Shown piece after piece: positions 24,216 through 33,413 of a DNA stretch of 34,978 nt. Both the position numbers and the translations under genes were made by a program. The notes beneath the pieces are model-generated. The model saw nothing but the letters and a program-made list of their open reading frames with translations, searched no databases and was not told the DNA's origin. Source of the DNA: an uncultured Eubacteriales bacterium (lineage in GTDB: Bacteria > Bacillota > Clostridia > Christensenellales > Borkfalkiaceae); the NCBI GenBank assembly GCA_905210545.1, contig CAJLXC010000004.1:1-34978 (forward strand), read 5' to 3'. The first letter of the stretch is position 1, and each line of letters begins with the position of its first letter.

Positions 24216-25998
24216 AAAGAAAAAAGCAGCCGGCTTTATCGCCAACGCGATGGTTCTTAAAAAATCGGTCAGAGAATATAAAAAAGCTTCCGTTCTCGCG
24301 CCGATATTCGTTATGGCGGAAGTTGTTTTAGAAGTACTTATCCCGTGGGTGATGACACTTCTGCTCGGCAGAATAAAACAAATCGGCGACGCGGGCGAAA
24401 CGTCTTTATTATTGCCGGAAATCTTAAAATACGGCGGTATTCTTTTATGTCTTGCGTTAGGCTCGCTCGCGTTCGGCTCGCTGTCGGGCTTATTCTGCGC
24501 GAAAGCTTCGAGCGGGTTTGCAAAAAATCTGAGAAAGGATATGTATTATAAGATACAGGACTTTTCTTTCGCCAACATAGATAAATTCTCAACTTCCTCG
24601 CTCGTTACGAGGCTTACAACCGACGTAACCAACGTGGAAACGGCGTATATGATGATTATAAGAACAGCCATTCGAGCGCCGTTTATGCTTATTTTCTCCA
24701 TGGTAATGGCTTTTTCCATAAACGCGAAAATGGCTCTTATCTTTCTTTGCACCTCCCCCGTGCTTGCGATAGGTCTTTTCCTTATTATGACCAAAGCCGT
24801 GCCGTTCTTTAACAAGATATTCAAAAAGTACGACGCGATGAACGAATCGGTAGAAGAAAACGTACGCGGAATGCGTGTGGTAAAATCTTACGTAAGAGAA
24901 GACTTTGAAAAAGAAAAATTCGGCAAAGCATCCGACAACGTGAGAAAAGACTTCACCAAAGCGGAAAAAATAATCGCCTGGAATATGCCGCTTATGAACT
25001 TCTGCATTTATGCGGGACTCATCGCTATTTACGCCATCGGCTCGGCGTTTATCGTCAAATCCAACGAAGAACTTTTAAAACTCACCGAGCTACAGAGCTT
25101 TATGACTTACTCTTTCCAGATTCTTATGAGCCTTATGATGCTTTCTACGATAATGGTTATGGTAATAATGAGTACTGCTTCGGCAGAACGTATTTCCGAA
25201 GTGTTGAGAGAAGAAAGCACCATCGTTTCGCCCGAAAACGCTTTGACGGAGGTTAAAGACGGAAGCGTGGAATTTAAAAACGTGTCGTTTAAGTATTCCG
25301 AAAAAGCCGAAAGGTTCGCGCTCGAAAACGTAAACCTTAAAATAGAAAGCGGCGAAACGATAGGAATAATCGGCGCGACGGGTTCGAGCAAATCCACGCT
25401 CGTAAACCTTATTCCCCGCCTTTACGACGTTACCGACGGCGAAGTAACGGTAGGCGGCGTAAACGTTAAAAACTACGATCTGGAAACGCTTCGTAATTCC
25501 GTTTCCGTCGTTTTACAGAAGAACGTTTTATTCTCGGGAACAATTAAAGAAAATCTGCGCTGGGGCAACGAAAACGCCTCCGATGACGAAATAGAAGAAG
25601 CCGCAAGGCTCGCGCAGGCAGACGAATTCGTTCAGCGTTTTCCCGACAAATACGATACTTACATAGAGCAAGGCGGCGTGAACGTTTCCGGCGGACAAAA
25701 ACAAAGACTTTGCATCGCGAGAGCTTTGCTTAAAAAGCCTAAAATACTTATTCTCGACGACTCTACTTCCGCCGTCGATACGAAAACCGACGCGCTGATA
25801 AGAAAAGCGTTTAAGGATTATATTCCCCAAACGACCAAAATCATAATAGCGCAACGAATCGCTTCCGTTCAGGATTCCGACAAAATCATAATTATGGAAA
25901 ACGGCGGAATAATCGCCGTCGGAACGCACGAAACGCTCCTTAAAAACAACGATATATATAAAGACCTTTATCACTCGCAGAACAAGGAGGACAAATAA
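24205..25998 (+). CDS. ABC exporter half-transporter with degenerate ATPase site
   Basis: A 597-residue type IV (MsbA/LmrA-like) half-transporter: six membrane segments in residues 30-325 and an ATPase domain after 350. The Walker A is GATGSSKST (390-398) with Ser in place of the third Gly, the signature is VSGGQKQR, and Walker B reads LILDDSTSAVD, with Asp in place of the catalytic Glu. The partner gene has a normal LIMDEATSS-like Walker B, so the pair fits heterodimeric exporters of the TM287/288 or BmrCD kind, in which one ATP site is non-hydrolytic. AAGGAG lies 8 nt before the ATG, inside tetR. Drug or lipid export is inferred. Confidence 0.9.
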   Translation: MKNKKKKAAGFIANAMVLKKSVREYKKASVLAPIFVMAEVVLEVLIPWVMTLLLGRIKQIGDAGETSLLLPEILKYGGILLCLALGSLAFGSLSGLFCAKASSGFAKNLRKDMYYKIQDFSFANIDKFSTSSLVTRLTTDVTNVETAYMMIIRTAIRAPFMLIFSMVMAFSINAKMALIFLCTSPVLAIGLFLIMTKAVPFFNKIFKKYDAMNESVEENVRGMRVVKSYVREDFEKEKFGKASDNVRKDFTKAEKIIAWNMPLMNFCIYAGLIAIYAIGSAFIVKSNEELLKLTELQSFMTYSFQILMSLMMLSTIMVMVIMSTASAERISEVLREESTIVSPENALTEVKDGSVEFKNVSFKYSEKAERFALENVNLKIESGETIGIIGATGSSKSTLVNLIPRLYDVTDGEVTVGGVNVKNYDLETLRNSVSVVLQKNVLFSGTIKENLRWGNENASDDEIEEAARLAQADEFVQRFPDKYDTYIEQGGVNVSGGQKQRLCIARALLKKPKILILDDSTSAVDTKTDALIRKAFKDYIPQTTKIIIAQRIASVQDSDKIIIMENGGIIAVGTHETLLKNNDIYKDLYHSQNKEDK

Positions 25999-25999
25999 T

Positions 26000-27973
26000 A
26001 TGCCGAGAATGAGAATGCCTAAATCTTCCGAACACGGCGCGCCGGCAGCCGCTAAAAAAGGCACTATGGGAAGGCTTCTTAAATTATTGTTTTCCCAAAA
26101 CAAAGTATTGCTTGCAATTATAGTCGTCTGTATTCTGATAAGCGGAATCACGGGCGTTATGTCTTCCGTATTTTTAAGCAACGTTTTAACCAACCTTAAC
26201 GACGGACTTAATCTTATAAGAAACGGCGGACTTTCACCCGCTTCCGCCTGGGCGCAGGTTTACCCCGTGCTTATTAAAATTCTCGCGATTATGGGTATAG
26301 TTTACGCTTCAAGCATAATCGCTTCGTTTACCTATACGCGGCTTATGGCGACGCTCACGCAGAAGTTTTTGCATCAGATAAGAACGGGTATGTTCAACAA
26401 GATGCAGTCTTATCCTATCCGCTTTTTCGATACGCACAAAACCGGCGACATAATGAGCGTTTATACCAACGACACGGACGCGCTCCGTCAGCTTGTTTCG
26501 CAAAGCATACCGCAAATGATTTCTTCTTCCGTCAGTATAATAACTCTGCTCGTGCTTATGCTTAAGTTCAGCATCTGGCTGCTTATCGTAATCTTTCTCG
26601 GCTTGATAGTGATGATGCTCGTTACTCGCATAATAGGCGGCAACAGCGCGAAATTCTTTATGCGCCAGCAGATTTCGCTCGGCAAAGAAGAAGGTTACGT
26701 TCAGGAAATGATGCAGGGACAAAAAGTTATAAAAGTTTTCTGCCACGAAGAACAATCCAAAAAAGGCTTTGACGAAAGAAACGATCAGCTTTGCAAAGAC
26801 GCGACGAGCGCAAACTCGTTTGCTAACGTGCTTATGCCGATTATGGGTAATCTCGGCAACCTGTTGTACGTTCTCGTCGCTTTCGCGGGCGGTCTGCTCG
26901 TTGTTCTGGGCGCGAGAAACCTTACCATAACGGGATTACAACCCTATGACCCTGCGGCGTTCCTTATCGTTATTATGTCTTTCCTGCCCATAAGCAAGCA
27001 GTTTACGGGGCAGATTTCGCAGTGTTCGCAACAACTTAACTCCATAGTTATGGGACTTGCGGGCGCGTCGAGAATATTCGATCTTATGGACGAACAGCCT
27101 GAAAAAGACGACGGATACGTCACGCTCGTTCGTTGCCGCATAGCGGAAGACGGCACGATTACCGAATGCGAAGAACGCACCGGTCGCTGGGCGTGGAAAC
27201 ACCCGCACAAAGCCGACGGCACTATCACCTATACCGAACTTAAAGGCGATATTCAGATGTTTGACGTAGACTTCGGCTACACGCCCGACAAGGTGGTTCT
27301 GCACGACGTTTCGCTTTACGCGCACCCGGGGCAGAAGATTGCGTTCGTAGGCGCAACGGGCGCGGGCAAAACAACGATTACAAACCTTATAAACCGTTTT
27401 TACGATATAGCGGACGGCAAAATCCGCTACGACGGAATAAACATAAACAAAATAAAGAAAGCGGATTTAAGGCGTTCGCTCGGCATCGTTTTGCAGGACA
27501 CCAACCTGTTTACCGGAACGGTTATGGAAAACATCCGTTACGGAAGACTTTCCGCTTCGGACGAAGAATGTATCGCGGCGGCAAAGCTCGCGTATGCGGA
27601 CGATTTTATTCAAAGACTTCCGGAAGGATATAACACGATGCTCACGCAGGACGGCTCAAACCTTTCTCAAGGTCAAAGACAACTTTTATCGATAGCGCGC
27701 GCGGCGGTAAAAGACGCGCCCGTTATGATAATGGACGAAGCGACCTCTTCCATCGATACGAGAACGGAAGCTCTCGTTCAGAAAGGCACGGACAGACTTA
27801 TGGAAGGCAGAACGGTTTTCGTTATCGCCCACAGACTTTCTACCGTACAGAATTCGGACGTTATTATGGTTCTCGAACTCGGAAGAATTATCGAGCGCGG
27901 CTCTCACGAACAGCTTATTGCGGAAAAAGGCAAGTATTATCAGCTTTATACGGGGGCTTTCGAGCTTGAATAA
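26000..27973 (+). CDS. ABC exporter half-transporter, catalytic partner
   Basis: A 657-residue half-transporter starting 1 nt after its partner (ribosome binding site AAGGAGG). Membrane segments lie in residues 35-335; the ATPase domain has Walker A GATGAGKTT (451-459), signature LSQGQRQ, Walker B PVMIMDEATSSID with the catalytic Glu, and H-loop AHRLSTV. Between membrane and ATPase domains is an insert of about 40 residues (371-412, VRCRIAEDGTITECEERTGR and WAWKHP) that many clostridial members carry. It forms the active site of the heterodimer. The 3' end overlaps the region of the next start. Confidence 0.92.
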   Translation: MPRMRMPKSSEHGAPAAAKKGTMGRLLKLLFSQNKVLLAIIVVCILISGITGVMSSVFLSNVLTNLNDGLNLIRNGGLSPASAWAQVYPVLIKILAIMGIVYASSIIASFTYTRLMATLTQKFLHQIRTGMFNKMQSYPIRFFDTHKTGDIMSVYTNDTDALRQLVSQSIPQMISSSVSIITLLVLMLKFSIWLLIVIFLGLIVMMLVTRIIGGNSAKFFMRQQISLGKEEGYVQEMMQGQKVIKVFCHEEQSKKGFDERNDQLCKDATSANSFANVLMPIMGNLGNLLYVLVAFAGGLLVVLGARNLTITGLQPYDPAAFLIVIMSFLPISKQFTGQISQCSQQLNSIVMGLAGASRIFDLMDEQPEKDDGYVTLVRCRIAEDGTITECEERTGRWAWKHPHKADGTITYTELKGDIQMFDVDFGYTPDKVVLHDVSLYAHPGQKIAFVGATGAGKTTITNLINRFYDIADGKIRYDGININKIKKADLRRSLGIVLQDTNLFTGTVMENIRYGRLSASDEECIAAAKLAYADDFIQRLPEGYNTMLTQDGSNLSQGQRQLLSIARAAVKDAPVMIMDEATSSIDTRTEALVQKGTDRLMEGRTVFVIAHRLSTVQNSDVIMVLELGRIIERGSHEQLIAEKGKYYQLYTGAFELE

Positions 27974-28853
27974 ACTAAACGAATTTACTTCTCCCTTATG
28001 TTCGCTATGCCCCAACGATTGCAAAATCGACAGAAATAAAACCGCGGGAGCGTGCGGCGAAGGGAGCGAAGTTAAAATTGCCAAATATTATTTACATGAA
28101 TTCGAAGAACCGTGCATTTCGGGCGAAAAAGGCTCCGTCGCGGTCTTCTTTTGCGGCTGTTCTCTGCGTTGCGTGTTTTGTCAGAACTATTCCCTGTCCC
28201 GCGCGGAACGCGGCAAAACGATTACCGTAAACGAGCTTGCCGACGTTTTTCGCAAACTCGAAGATATGGGCGCAGCCAACGTAAATCTCGTGACTCCCAC
28301 GCATTATGCGGATAAAATCGCGGAAGCACTCGATATTTATAAGCCAGGAATTCCGATAGTATACAATACGCACGGATATGAAAAGATCGAAGTACTAAAG
28401 CTTTTGGACGATTACGTTGACGTTTATATGCCCGACCTTAAATATTTCTCCCCGTCGGTTTCTATGCGTTACACGGGCAAAAAGGACTATTTTGACGTGG
28501 CGATAAAAGCGATTGAATTTATGGCGAACAAACCGCTCGTTTTCTCGGAAGACGGAATGATGAAAAGCGGAACTCTTATAAGGCATCTCGTTCTGCCGCA
28601 AAACGTAGAAGACAGCAAAAACGTTCTTTTCGCCCTTTCCGAATCGGGATTAAAAGACAGGGCTTATATCAACGTGATGAGTCAATATACCCCTTTCGGC
28701 AATACGGAAGGCTTTCCCGAACTCGGTCGCAAAATCACCAAAAGAGAATACGCTACGGTAATAGATTACGCGATTTCTCTCGGAATAGAAAAAATGTTTT
28801 ATCAGAAATTTTCTTCCGCAAGCGAAGAATATATCCCGCAATGGGATTTCTGA
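27966..28853 (+). CDS. Radical SAM protein, PflX-like (COG1313-type)
   Basis: About 295 residues. The radical SAM cluster motif is CSLRCVFCQNYSLS (Cys65, Cys69, Cys72 from the TTG start), and an N-terminal Cys group (CSLCPNDC, then GAC) resembles the PflX/PflA-like subfamily. NLVTPTHYADKIAEAL, YNTHGYEK and YMPDLKYFSP follow the family pattern. I prefer the TTG at 27966 (GGGGG about 10 nt upstream), overlapping the exporter stop by 8 nt; an ATG at 27918 would add 16 residues fully inside the exporter gene. No glycyl-radical enzyme is in the window, so the substrate is unknown, as for the family in general. Confidence 0.85.
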   Translation: MNKLNEFTSPLCSLCPNDCKIDRNKTAGACGEGSEVKIAKYYLHEFEEPCISGEKGSVAVFFCGCSLRCVFCQNYSLSRAERGKTITVNELADVFRKLEDMGAANVNLVTPTHYADKIAEALDIYKPGIPIVYNTHGYEKIEVLKLLDDYVDVYMPDLKYFSPSVSMRYTGKKDYFDVAIKAIEFMANKPLVFSEDGMMKSGTLIRHLVLPQNVEDSKNVLFALSESGLKDRAYINVMSQYTPFGNTEGFPELGRKITKREYATVIDYAISLGIEKMFYQKFSSASEEYIPQWDF

Positions 28854-28878
28854 ATCGAAAACTAAGTGCGTATAAAAT

Positions 28879-28920
28879 AGCGAGGCTCGGCAAGAAATCT
28901 TGCTGAGCCTCGCTTTTTTA
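28879..28920. terminator. Bidirectional terminator between convergent operons
   Basis: A 16-bp stem with one G-U pair (AGCGAGGCTCGGCAAG on the left) and an AAAT loop is followed by TTTTTTA on the plus strand. The minus strand has ATTTTAT after the stem. It ends the radical SAM gene and potD. Confidence 0.92.
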
Positions 28921-28936
28921 TTTGTTTTCGGATTTA

Positions 28937-30196
28937 TTAACCTATCTTTACATCCGCCCACATATCGTTTATGCGTTTGTTGGCTTCCTCGGGGAAATAA
29001 TTCATTACAACGCAACGACCGATAACGTCTTTATCGGGATATTGTGCGGCAAACTTGCCGTAAGGGTTGCCGTAATTTATTTTATATTCGCCGCTGCCGA
29101 AGAAATAACTCAAATCGGAAGAAAGCTTTCCGTCGGCTTCTTCGTAATTTTTCTTGACGTAAGCGAAAACCTCGCTGCCGGCGATAACGCTGACATAACC
29201 GATATAATCCATATTTCTTATGGCGTTTTCGGGTTTGCTTAAAAAGTCGATAAATTCTATCGCAGCGTCTTTCATATCCGAACCTTTAGGAATGCACCAC
29301 CCGTCGAACCAGACGTTAGATCCCTCTTCCGGAACGGAATATTCAAGCGTTACGTCGGATTCTTCCGCCGTATCCATAGCGTAAACCGCGTCGCCGCTCC
29401 AGGCAAAATATATGTCGCTGTCGCCTTTGATAATGTCTTCTTTGCCGTCGTCTACTTCGAGCTTTAACGCTGCGTCTTTAAGCGACAGCAACTCTTTTTT
29501 AACGGCTTTTACGGTAGCGTCGGAAGTGTCGTTGAAAAGCTCTTTAAGCTTTGCCTGATACGCGCCCGCGTCCGTGAGAGTTTTAGCCGCTTCGAGATCC
29601 TTTGCGTAGTGTTTTGCAAGACCTACGAAATACGTATCTCTCACGCTGTCTTTTATGGTGAATTTATGATTATATTTCTGATCCCATAACGCCGACCAAG
29701 TCGACATTTCTTCCGCCGATACTTTTGCGGTGTTATATACGAGTCCGAGAGTTCCCCACATATAACCTGCGGCGTAGTCGGACAGACTTTCTCCGTCGCC
29801 CCACTTTATATCGGAAAAGGTCTGTTTTATAAAGGGCGAAACGTTCGTATTATAAAAGCCGTCTGCGGGCATCTCGATTTTCTCGAGCATATCCTCTCTC
29901 GCCATCTTTTCTATCATATAGTCGGACGGACAAACGAGATCGTAATGACCTTTGCTTATTTTGAGATTATTATACGCGTCCTCGGGAGTCGGGAACGTCG
30001 AATATTCCACCTTTACCGTTTTGCCGGTTTTGTCCTGATAATACGTTTCAAAATCTTTTAAAAGCGCTTCGTCTATATAATCGTCGCAATTATATATTCT
30101 CAACACGTCTTTGTCTCCGCAACCGACGGTTACGGTTACGGAAAACAGCGTTATGGCGGCAAGAAGCGCGCTGACAAAAATTTTACCTTTTTTCAT
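28937..30196 (-). CDS. potD: Spermidine/putrescine-binding lipoprotein
   Basis: The periplasm-equivalent binding protein of the polyamine importer, 419 residues. It starts MKKGKIFVSALLAAITLFSV then TVTVGC, a lipoprotein signal. The mature part begins LRIYNCDDYIDEALLKDFE, and YDLVCPSDYMIEKMAREDML, GLVYNTAKVS and DIYFAWSGDAVYAM are typical PotD segments, including Trp and Asp positions that contact the polyamine in homologues. It lies 16 bp after potC with AGGAG upstream and closes the operon before the shared terminator. Preference for spermidine or putrescine cannot be read from the sequence. Confidence 0.93.
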   Translation of the reverse strand: MKKGKIFVSALLAAITLFSVTVTVGCGDKDVLRIYNCDDYIDEALLKDFETYYQDKTGKTVKVEYSTFPTPEDAYNNLKISKGHYDLVCPSDYMIEKMAREDMLEKIEMPADGFYNTNVSPFIKQTFSDIKWGDGESLSDYAAGYMWGTLGLVYNTAKVSAEEMSTWSALWDQKYNHKFTIKDSVRDTYFVGLAKHYAKDLEAAKTLTDAGAYQAKLKELFNDTSDATVKAVKKELLSLKDAALKLEVDDGKEDIIKGDSDIYFAWSGDAVYAMDTAEESDVTLEYSVPEEGSNVWFDGWCIPKGSDMKDAAIEFIDFLSKPENAIRNMDYIGYVSVIAGSEVFAYVKKNYEEADGKLSSDLSYFFGSGEYKINYGNPYGKFAAQYPDKDVIGRCVVMNYFPEEANKRINDMWADVKIG

Positions 30197-30212
30197 TTTT
30201 CTTTTTCTCCTG

Positions 30213-31013
30213 TTATTTTATAGTCAAAGAATTTTCTTTTTTCTTTCTGAGATTTATCACAAGAACAACCGCAATCATAATCACGAGAAGCACCGAAGAT
30301 AATGCGCGAAGCTCCGCAAGATATGCGTTTTTAGGCTTCTTTATCGCGCCGAAAACATACGTGCTTATCGACTCGAAAGAAGCGGGCTTTGTATAAGCCG
30401 TTATCATATAATCGTCAAGAGACAGCGTTATCGCGAGCATAAAGCCCGAAAATACGCCCGGCAATATTTCCGGCAGAACAACTTTAATAAGGGCCTGCGC
30501 GGGCGTTGCGCCGAGATCCAAAGCGGCTTCGTAAAGGCTGCCGTCCATTTGCTTTAATTTAGGAAGCACCGACAACACCACGAACGGCGCGCACAGCACG
30601 ACGTGCCCTATCAGAAGCGCCGCGTAGCTTTTGCCTATGGCAAATATAGAAAACACGAGCGCAAGCGAAATCGCAGTTACTATTTCAGCGTTGATGACCG
30701 GAATCTGCGAAGCCGCTTTGACCGACTTTCCCAACCACTTTTTGTTATAGAATATTCCTATCGCGCCGAGCGTTCCCAAAACGGTGGAAATCGCCGCGGC
30801 TATTATCGCAAGCAAGAAGGTATCGATAAAAATACTTCTCATTTTTTCTATAGTGAAAAGCCGTTTGTAGTTGTCGAAGGTAAAGCCGTTCCACACGCCT
30901 ATCGTTTTCGCCGAAGTAAAGCTGTATAAGAACAGCACGAGTATCGGCGCGTAAACGAACAGAAGAATCAACGTTAAATAAACGAAAGATACTATTTTTC
31001 CCGTTTTTTTCAT
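30213..31013 (-). CDS. potC: Polyamine ABC transporter permease PotC
   Basis: A 266-residue permease with six hydrophobic segments. The coupling-loop EAA motif is YEAALDLGATPAQALIKVVL then PEILPGVFSGFMLAITLSLDD, typical of PotC. Its ATG overlaps the potB stop by 4 nt (31010-31013). It pairs with PotB to form the channel. Confidence 0.93.
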   Translation of the reverse strand: MKKTGKIVSFVYLTLILLFVYAPILVLFLYSFTSAKTIGVWNGFTFDNYKRLFTIEKMRSIFIDTFLLAIIAAAISTVLGTLGAIGIFYNKKWLGKSVKAASQIPVINAEIVTAISLALVFSIFAIGKSYAALLIGHVVLCAPFVVLSVLPKLKQMDGSLYEAALDLGATPAQALIKVVLPEILPGVFSGFMLAITLSLDDYMITAYTKPASFESISTYVFGAIKKPKNAYLAELRALSSVLLVIMIAVVLVINLRKKKENSLTIK

Positions 31014-31861
31014 AAGTTGCTCCCCCTTGCGTCTTCCGTTTTGGAAAAGCCGCCCATCGCGAGCGTTACCGCAAACATTATTACAAGCAATACCAAAGCC
31101 ACCACTGAACCGTAATGCCAGTTATTGCCCGAACCGAACCACAATTCGATAAGCTTGCCTATAATCGTCACTTTGCCGTTGCCGAACGTGTCGCTTATAA
31201 CGTAACAGCTCATAGACGGCAAAAACACCATCGTTACGCCGCTTATTATTCCGGGCATAGACAAAGGAAGCGTTACTTTCGTAAACACCTTCCACCCGTT
31301 TGCACCGAGATCCAAAGCGGCTTCTTCTAAACTTTTGTCCATTTTTATAAGAGTGGTATAAAGCGGAAGAATCATAAACGGCAGATAGTCGTATACCATA
31401 CCGAGCACCGTGTTGAAATAATTATACTTTCCCATAATGCCTAAAAGGGATAAAAGTTCTTTTAACGCCATCGCTCTTAATACGAAATTTATCCACATAG
31501 GCATAACGAACAACAACAAAAGAATCATTCTTCTGTGCGATTTTATTCGCGACAAAACGTACGCCGCGGGATAAGCGAGAAGCAAACATATCGCAGTGGT
31601 TATTATCCCCAAAAGCATACTCGAAAACAAGTTCTTTATCGACGCGCCGGAACTGAAAAACCAAACGAAGTTTTCAAACGAAAACCCGCCCGTTTTGGAC
31701 GTGAACGCGTAGTATACGATAAGCAATAGCGGAAACACCACGAATAACAACAAAAATATTCCGTAAGGAATGCACAGCTGTCCGCGCGAAAAAGCGAAAA
31801 CCGATCTGCGGCGTTTTTTCACGCTTTCTTCGGCGGTTTTAACGGAAGCTTCTTCTTTCAT
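31010..31861 (-). CDS. potB: Polyamine ABC transporter permease PotB
   Basis: A 283-residue permease. After a basic cytoplasmic N-terminus of about 30 residues there are six membrane segments, and the EAA motif LEEAALDLGANGWKVFTKVT then LPLSMPGIISGVTMVFLPS, characteristic of PotB. It overlaps potA by 4 nt upstream (31858-31861) and potC by 4 nt downstream, so potA-potB-potC are translationally coupled. Confidence 0.93.
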   Translation of the reverse strand: MKEEASVKTAEESVKKRRRSVFAFSRGQLCIPYGIFLLLFVVFPLLLIVYYAFTSKTGGFSFENFVWFFSSGASIKNLFSSMLLGIITTAICLLLAYPAAYVLSRIKSHRRMILLLLFVMPMWINFVLRAMALKELLSLLGIMGKYNYFNTVLGMVYDYLPFMILPLYTTLIKMDKSLEEAALDLGANGWKVFTKVTLPLSMPGIISGVTMVFLPSMSCYVISDTFGNGKVTIIGKLIELWFGSGNNWHYGSVVALVLLVIMFAVTLAMGGFSKTEDARGSNL

Positions 31862-33372
31862 CTCTTGACCTCCGCTTTAAGCGTAAGCTTTATCTTGTCT
31901 TTGGGTATTATCACGCTTACTCTGTCGTTGACGTTCCAGGTGTCTTCGGTATCGAAAACGTAATCTTCTTCGTTTTCGTCGGTACGAACGATAAGCTGAT
32001 AGTGGTCGCCTTTATATATTATGGATATGATGTTGCCTATCGCGCCGCCCGCGTTTTCATCGTCGGAAATTTCTATATCTTTTAACCCTACTTCTACGTT
32101 TACGTCAACGTCGGTAAGATCGATTCTCTCGCCGTCTTTGGTTATGAGATAACCTTCTTCGTTCATAATCGAACCGGGGTAAAGCTTTGTTACGTCACAC
32201 TCGAATTCGCCGTCGCCGAAGCATACGGTGTTGTTCTTTGTGATATATCCCTCGTATTTGTTGGACGAGAATTCTTTCGCCATTATATGAATATCGTCGG
32301 GCTTGATGAAAATACTGACTTTTTCTCCGACTTTTCTTTCTATCGTATCCTGTATTACCACTTCCGATTTTCCTACGAGCATAACCATTTCGTAGTGTAT
32401 ACCCTTGAAAATGGAACTGATAATCTTGCCTTTTACCTGTCCTTTGTCTTCGTCCATAAGGAACACGTCCTCGGGGCGAACCACTACGTCTACCTTTTCG
32501 TTCAGCGCGAAATCGTCTACGCAATCGAACGCGTGGTTTATAAATCTGACCTTCTTATCGCCGACCATCGTGCCGCTGAATATATTGCTTTCTCCTATAA
32601 AGTCCGCGACGAACGAATTTTTGGGTTCGTTGTAAATATCGGTAGGCGTGCCGATCTGCTGAATCACCCCGTCTTTCATAACCACTATCGTATCGCTCAT
32701 AGTGAGAGCTTCTTCCTGGTCGTGGGTTACGTAAATAAAAGTAAGACCGAGTTTTCTGTGCATCTCTTTCAGCTCGAGCTGCATATCCTTGCGCATTTTA
32801 AGGTCGAGCGCGCCGAGCGGTTCGTCTAAAAGCAAAATTTCGGGTTCGTTCACGAGCGCGCGGGCAATCGCAACCCTTTGCTGCTGTCCGCCGGATAACG
32901 TCGTAACGCTGCGTTTCTCAAAACCCTCGAGGTCAACCATTTTAAGAGCCTTCCCGACTTTTTCCGCAATCACGCTTTTCGAAAGTCTTACCTCTTTTTC
33001 TACCTCTCTGCCCTTTTTATCCTTACACACGGTTTTAACCTTTTTAAGCTTAAGACCGAATGCAATGTTTTCGGCAACGTTTAAGTGCGGAAATAGCGCG
33101 TATCTCTGAAAGACGGTGTTAATAGGTCGTTTATTCGGCGGCAAAGCCGTTATGTCCTTGCCGTTTAAAAGAATTTCGCCCGAAGTGGGTTTATCAAAGC
33201 CCGCTATCATTCTGAGCGTTGTGGTTTTTCCGCAACCGGACGGACCTAAAAAAGTAACGAATTCACCGCGGCGGACGTATAAATCGATACCGTCTACGGC
33301 GACGACTCCGTCTTCGAATTTACGGGAAACGCCCTTTAATTCTATAATCTTTTCTTTTTTGTTTTCTGCCAT
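31858..33372 (-). CDS. potA: Polyamine ABC transporter ATPase PotA with duplicated C-terminal domain
   Basis: 504 residues from the ATG at 33372, which has GAGGAAAA upstream; an in-frame ATG at 33402 has a weaker site. Walker A GPSGCGKTTT (43-52), signature LSGGQQQR (159-166), Walker B LLLDEP, and H-loop VTHDQEEA are intact. Homologues are about 350-380 residues; here the C-terminal region holds two TOBE-like units, at 312-364 (GKIISSIFKGIHYEM) and 443-498 (GNIISIIYKGDHYQL), each ending in a V..I.P.D.I strand. A charged insert (116-133) sits in the helical domain. The extra unit may add a ligand-sensing site. Operon position between regulator and potB fits. Confidence 0.92.
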   Translation of the reverse strand: MAENKKEKIIELKGVSRKFEDGVVAVDGIDLYVRRGEFVTFLGPSGCGKTTTLRMIAGFDKPTSGEILLNGKDITALPPNKRPINTVFQRYALFPHLNVAENIAFGLKLKKVKTVCKDKKGREVEKEVRLSKSVIAEKVGKALKMVDLEGFEKRSVTTLSGGQQQRVAIARALVNEPEILLLDEPLGALDLKMRKDMQLELKEMHRKLGLTFIYVTHDQEEALTMSDTIVVMKDGVIQQIGTPTDIYNEPKNSFVADFIGESNIFSGTMVGDKKVRFINHAFDCVDDFALNEKVDVVVRPEDVFLMDEDKGQVKGKIISSIFKGIHYEMVMLVGKSEVVIQDTIERKVGEKVSIFIKPDDIHIMAKEFSSNKYEGYITKNNTVCFGDGEFECDVTKLYPGSIMNEEGYLITKDGERIDLTDVDVNVEVGLKDIEISDDENAGGAIGNIISIIYKGDHYQLIVRTDENEEDYVFDTEDTWNVNDRVSVIIPKDKIKLTLKAEVKR

Positions 33373-33413
33373 CGTCTTTTCCTCTTTTGGTGGTATTGTC
33401 ATTTTTCTCTTTT

